Source: Anaerolineaceae bacterium (GTDB taxonomy: Bacteria; Chloroflexota; Anaerolineae; Anaerolineales; Anaerolineaceae). From it: a stretch of DNA of 64,000 nt. Every line of letters begins with the position of its first letter. Position 1 is the stretch's first letter. A model generated the notes under the pieces. The model did no database searches. It was not told where the DNA came from and was given only the letters and a program-made list of their open reading frames with translations. The DNA lies in the NCBI GenBank assembly GCA_002702705.1, contig PABH01000049.1, positions 62,001 through 126,000 of the forward strand, in the 5' to 3' direction. Of the stretch, positions 60,852 to 64,000 are shown in pieces. A program made the translations under genes and the position numbers.

Positions 60852-61751
60852 TTATTTTGGCACAATCACATTGAGGGACTGCGGGTTGATGCAGATATTT
60901 ACCGGCGACTTTCCCCACATTTCACCATCGGCTTGAGTGGATTGTGGTGGATCACTTTCGATTTTAATTGATTTGGCCTGCCAATGTTGAGCCTGCCCTT
61001 TTTTCTCTGAGCCCCGAGCCACAGATGCCGCCAGTGAAAACAAACCCAGTAAATCCATTTGCCGGATGACAAATACATCCAGTAAACCATCATCAATCTT
61101 AACTTTTGGATCAAGGGTGATGCCAGGTACACCAAAATAACCGGCATTCGCAATCAGACAGGTTAATCCCTGGCATTCCATTTCTTTATCGTCCAGAACG
61201 AGGTGGTATTGTGCTTCTTTGGCTCCGCCCAAAGCCTGAATAGCCCCCATGATATATGCAAAGATGCCGTAATTTTCTTTTAATTCCCGGTCCGTGCCTT
61301 CCAGCATGTTGGCTTCCAGTCCGACCCCGGCCCGCAGCGTAAACGCCGGCAAGTTGGGGTCGTCACTACAACCCACATCAATTTTATGAATGCGATACTG
61401 CTCCGGTTTCGTAATCAACTCGCAGGCTTGCTCTAAGTTTTGAGGAATACCTAATTCCGCAGAAAGAATATTTCCCGTACCCCCCGGTAAAATTGCCATC
61501 GGGATATCTGTGTTCTGCAATCCACTGGCGACCTCCATTACCGTCCCGTCACCGCCGTAAGCTGCTACGATATCCGCGCCACCCTGAATTGCTTTTTCAA
61601 CGAGACGGGTTCCATCCCCACGATCTTTGGTGATACTGACATCCCAATCATATCCAGCTTTTTTGAAGTGTTGGTTAAAAACACGCAGGGGAGGGTTTTT
61701 AATCCCAGCTGCGGGGTTTAATATGATATGGATATTCTTTAACGGTTGCAT
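60852..61751 (-). CDS. Diacylglycerol kinase-like lipid kinase
   Basis: A 299-residue protein of the DagK/YegS/LCB5 family. Marks: ILNPAAGIKNP at 11-21, GGDGTVMEVASGL near 66-78 (nucleotide binding), LPGGTGNILSAELGIP near 88-103, and a C-terminal beta-sandwich with DDGLLDVFVI. It phosphorylates a lipid such as diacylglycerol at the membrane face with ATP. The start ATG has GAGGATGT upstream. It converges on the GDSL lipoprotein with a gap of only 3 bp and no visible terminator. Confidence 0.9.
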   Translation of the reverse strand: MQPLKNIHIILNPAAGIKNPPLRVFNQHFKKAGYDWDVSITKDRGDGTRLVEKAIQGGADIVAAYGGDGTVMEVASGLQNTDIPMAILPGGTGNILSAELGIPQNLEQACELITKPEQYRIHKIDVGCSDDPNLPAFTLRAGVGLEANMLEGTDRELKENYGIFAYIMGAIQALGGAKEAQYHLVLDDKEMECQGLTCLIANAGYFGVPGITLDPKVKIDDGLLDVFVIRQMDLLGLFSLAASVARGSEKKGQAQHWQAKSIKIESDPPQSTQADGEMWGKSPVNICINPQSLNVIVPK

Positions 61752-61876
61752 ACATCCTCTTTATTTGATTATAAGGTGTATTGTTAGGAATGGGTTAATA
61801 TCATATAAACTAAAAACAAGTATTTTTTAGCACTTTATGATAGATTATTAACACAGTTTTTCCTGAGGAGAAGAAT

Positions 61877-63535
61877 ATGAAACCAGCCATAAAGAGGGTG
61901 ATTGTTTTTATTTTGTTTATCGGTATTACGCTCGGAGCTTATTTTTTAGCGACAGGAATTACGGATTCGATTTACGCTTATCGTTCCCCGCTCAAAGAAA
62001 ACTCACCCCCTTCCGCTGACCCGTTGGGTGAGCCCATGGCAAGGAAAGTGGTTTTTGTATTAATTGATGCGCTCAGATACGATACTTCCCTAAATGCGGA
62101 CATCATGCCAACGTTAAATAACCTTCGTTCTCAAGCCGCATATGCCCGTACTTCTTCTCAAACCCCGTCCTATTCAGCGCCGGGTTATTCCGTTTTGTTT
62201 ACCGGAGCCTGGCCTTATTTAAGTGATGGTCCTGCTTTTAACCTGGACTACGACGATATACCCGCCTGGACACAAGATAATCTTTTTACTGCCGCAAAAC
62301 GTAATGGATTAAATACGGCTGCTTCCGCATATTATTGGTTTGAAAAATTAATTCCAGCGGATTCTCTGGATGTTGGGTTTTTTACCGCTGGTGAAGATCA
62401 GGCTGCGGATCGAGAAGTCGTGGACGCAGCGTTACCCTGGATCCGAAGTAATGATTACCAATTGATATTGATCCATATTGATCAGGTGGATTATGCTGGT
62501 CACCATGAAGGGGGACCAGCCGGTCCAAATTGGGATACCGCTGCCAACAGGGCCGATTCCTTATTGGCCGAAATTTTGTCAGCACTTGATTTGGAACAAG
62601 ATGTCATCTTTGTTGCTTCCGATCATGGACAGATTGATGCCGGTGGGCATGGTGGACAGGACCCTGTTACCCTGGTAGAACCATTTGTCCTGGCTGGAAA
62701 AGGCATTACACCCGGTGATTACGGTGATATCTTAATGGTGGATATTGCACCTACCCTGGCAGCAGTTCTGGGCACCAATATTCCCGCAGCAGCCCAAGGC
62801 CAGGTTTTGGTGGAGATGTTATCCGGATTACCAGAGACGGTGTCTGCTGCCCTGCCGCAAGCAATTTTGGCACAGCAGCAGGGTCTGTTAAAAACCTATG
62901 AAACGGCGATGGGTATCACCACCCCGACCCAAATCACAGATCAAGATCAAATCGTGTTGTTAACCCAACAACAAATCGAAAAATACAGCAGCCAGCGCTT
63001 AAGCCGGGAAAGAATATGGCGCTTAATCCCCACGTTGATCGTGCTGGCAGGCGTTTTTTGGCTGTTGAAAAAGAACAGCCAAAAAGGGGATATTAATCTG
63101 CTGTTAGGTGCGGTTACATACACTGTTTTATTTCATCTGATTTATTTTGTGGTGCGCGGTAAGGTATATTCATACAGTGCCATCATCAGCCAGAGTGAGT
63201 TAATTGTGGTGAATGGGCTCATTGTTTTGATCTTAATGACAGCCATCTGGTATGGATTTGCTCGCTGGATGAAGTGGTTTGAGCAGGGAAAAACACTGCT
63301 TTTAGATCGTTCTTCTCGTTTGTTTTTTGTCACCATCTTCCTTACCTCTTTACCCGTACTTGTTCATTTCGTGTGGAATGGGCTGTATGTCGGTTGGACC
63401 TTACCTGTTCTCGGCATTCATTACATCGCCTTATTGAGCCTGCTTCAGATCATGTTTTTGGCAGGTGGTGCTTTATTAATTTACCTTGGTTTGATGGTGT
63501 TTTTTGACAGAAAAAATGAAAGGCTTACAGCATGA
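61877..63535 (+). CDS. Membrane phosphodiesterase of the alkaline phosphatase superfamily (PIG-N/ENPP-like)
   Basis: A 552-residue protein. One N-terminal membrane helix is followed by an extracytoplasmic catalytic domain and four C-terminal helices (about 375-545). The metal and nucleophile pattern fits type I phosphodiesterases: VFVLIDALRYDTS with first Asp, Thr/Ser in SSQTPSYSAPGYSVLFTG, IHIDQVDYAGHHEGG and ASDHGQIDAGGHGG. The architecture resembles enzymes that add or remove phosphoethanolamine or phospholipid groups. GAGGAG lies seven bases before the ATG. The next gene, a glycerophosphodiesterase, overlaps by four bases, so both may act on glycerophospholipid breakdown. Confidence 0.85.
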   Translation: MKPAIKRVIVFILFIGITLGAYFLATGITDSIYAYRSPLKENSPPSADPLGEPMARKVVFVLIDALRYDTSLNADIMPTLNNLRSQAAYARTSSQTPSYSAPGYSVLFTGAWPYLSDGPAFNLDYDDIPAWTQDNLFTAAKRNGLNTAASAYYWFEKLIPADSLDVGFFTAGEDQAADREVVDAALPWIRSNDYQLILIHIDQVDYAGHHEGGPAGPNWDTAANRADSLLAEILSALDLEQDVIFVASDHGQIDAGGHGGQDPVTLVEPFVLAGKGITPGDYGDILMVDIAPTLAAVLGTNIPAAAQGQVLVEMLSGLPETVSAALPQAILAQQQGLLKTYETAMGITTPTQITDQDQIVLLTQQQIEKYSSQRLSRERIWRLIPTLIVLAGVFWLLKKNSQKGDINLLLGAVTYTVLFHLIYFVVRGKVYSYSAIISQSELIVVNGLIVLILMTAIWYGFARWMKWFEQGKTLLLDRSSRLFFVTIFLTSLPVLVHFVWNGLYVGWTLPVLGIHYIALLSLLQIMFLAGGALLIYLGLMVFFDRKNERLTA

Positions 63536-64000
63536 CAACGACTTTAATCCATCACGCAGCGAACCGGCAGGGTCTATTCCCGGTGGGATCCCTGGCTGCC
63601 CTTCAAGATTGCGTCTCTGCGGGTGTGCGCTGGGTAGAGGTTGATTTAATTCCATTAGCAGATGGTGATTTTGTTTTATTACATGATCCTGATTTAACCA
63701 CCGCTTCAAATGGAATTGGTTCCGTCATCGAAAAAACAAAAGCGGATTTAAGCGGTTTGTTTTACCGTCAAACGGACGGGTCTATAAGTCCCCATGCTTT
63801 GAGTACGCTGAGTCAGTTGGTGTCTTGGGTAAAAAACCAGGATTCACCGACCCAAATCCAACTGGATCTAAAACCCTATGCCCCATTAACCATCCCTGTT
63901 TTGGAATCATTATTAAAACACCTTCGTCCAATCCAAGAACGGGTATTAATCAGTTCTGTGGCTGATTGGGCTGTGCGTCTCTTGTTTCACCTTGAGCCAA
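63532..64000 (+). CDS. Glycerophosphodiester phosphodiesterase, N-terminal part (cut by window edge)
   Basis: The first 156 codons run off the right edge. Marks of the GDPD fold: LIHHAANRQG at 5-14 (HRG in most members; here HHA), WVEVDLIPLADGDFVLLHDP at 36-55 with the Glu-x-Asp metal ligands and catalytic His-Asp, and IQLDLKPY near 113. It should hydrolyse glycerophosphodiesters to glycerol-3-phosphate and an alcohol. The start ATG overlaps the phosphodiesterase stop by four bases (ATGA), showing an operon. The replacement of the first HRG Arg by Ala-Ala is unusual. Confidence 0.82.
   Translation, partial: MTTTLIHHAANRQGLFPVGSLAALQDCVSAGVRWVEVDLIPLADGDFVLLHDPDLTTASNGIGSVIEKTKADLSGLFYRQTDGSISPHALSTLSQLVSWVKNQDSPTQIQLDLKPYAPLTIPVLESLLKHLRPIQERVLISSVADWAVRLLFHLEP

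Overview
This window looks like a chromosomal piece of a Chloroflexota bacterium, most likely class Anaerolineae. The evidence is indirect: very large secreted proteins ending in a short (F/Y)(L/M)P(L/M)-x-x-(K/R) tail, lipoproteins with normal lipoboxes, a glycyl radical enzyme (anaerobic lifestyle), a menaquinone methyltransferase, and house-keeping genes spread on both strands between long, repeat-filled spacers. No rRNA, CRISPR, phage or transposase gene is seen.

Layout. 1-1.6 kb: a glycyl radical enzyme (cut by the window edge) behind its FadR-type regulator. 1.8-13.6 kb: an FG-GAP-like lipoprotein, a cupin, the SRP RNA, five class I methyltransferases including menG/ubiE, a GAF-GAF histidine kinase, a decayed GIY-YIG gene and a three-gene operon with two unknown secreted proteins. 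14.4-28.7 kb: three giant secreted proteins (a subtilase, a multidomain surface protein and a cadherin-like repeat protein) with holB between them. 29-36 kb: an intradiol-dioxygenase-like lipoprotein, tRNA-Asp, DoxX, an MFS transporter, a 90-bp repeat array, a DEAD-box helicase and glgC. 36-45 kb: a calcium-type P-ATPase, a chain of c-di-GMP-I riboswitch-like aptamers with its own promoter and terminator but no gene behind it, a GT-C glycosyltransferase, a ferredoxin-fused dihydroorotate dehydrogenase homologue, an ABC exporter and a nitrilase-family amidohydrolase. 46-54 kb: a complete shikimate-tyrosine operon (aroH-aroF-tyrA-aroA-aroE-aroC-aroKB-aroQ) whose leader encodes a Tyr/Phe-rich peptide and a textbook transcription attenuator. 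54-64 kb: a histidine kinase and an OmpR-type regulator, an M1-like metallopeptidase lipoprotein, a GntR-LacI chimeric regulator with a double operator upstream of a GDSL-like lipoprotein, a lipid kinase, a membrane phosphodiesterase and the start of a glycerophosphodiesterase.

How it works together. The aro operon is one transcription unit: almost all junctions are 1-4 bp overlaps, it covers all seven steps to chorismate plus chorismate mutase and prephenate dehydrogenase, and its leader should sense charged tRNA-Tyr/Phe. The most unusual items are the orphan riboswitch array (39.0-39.4 kb), a possible small RNA 1 kb away with almost the same promoter, the aromatic attenuator, the shared C-terminal tail of the secreted giants, and a dispersed TAGGTTGGGCA repeat that supplies the stop codons of two unrelated genes.
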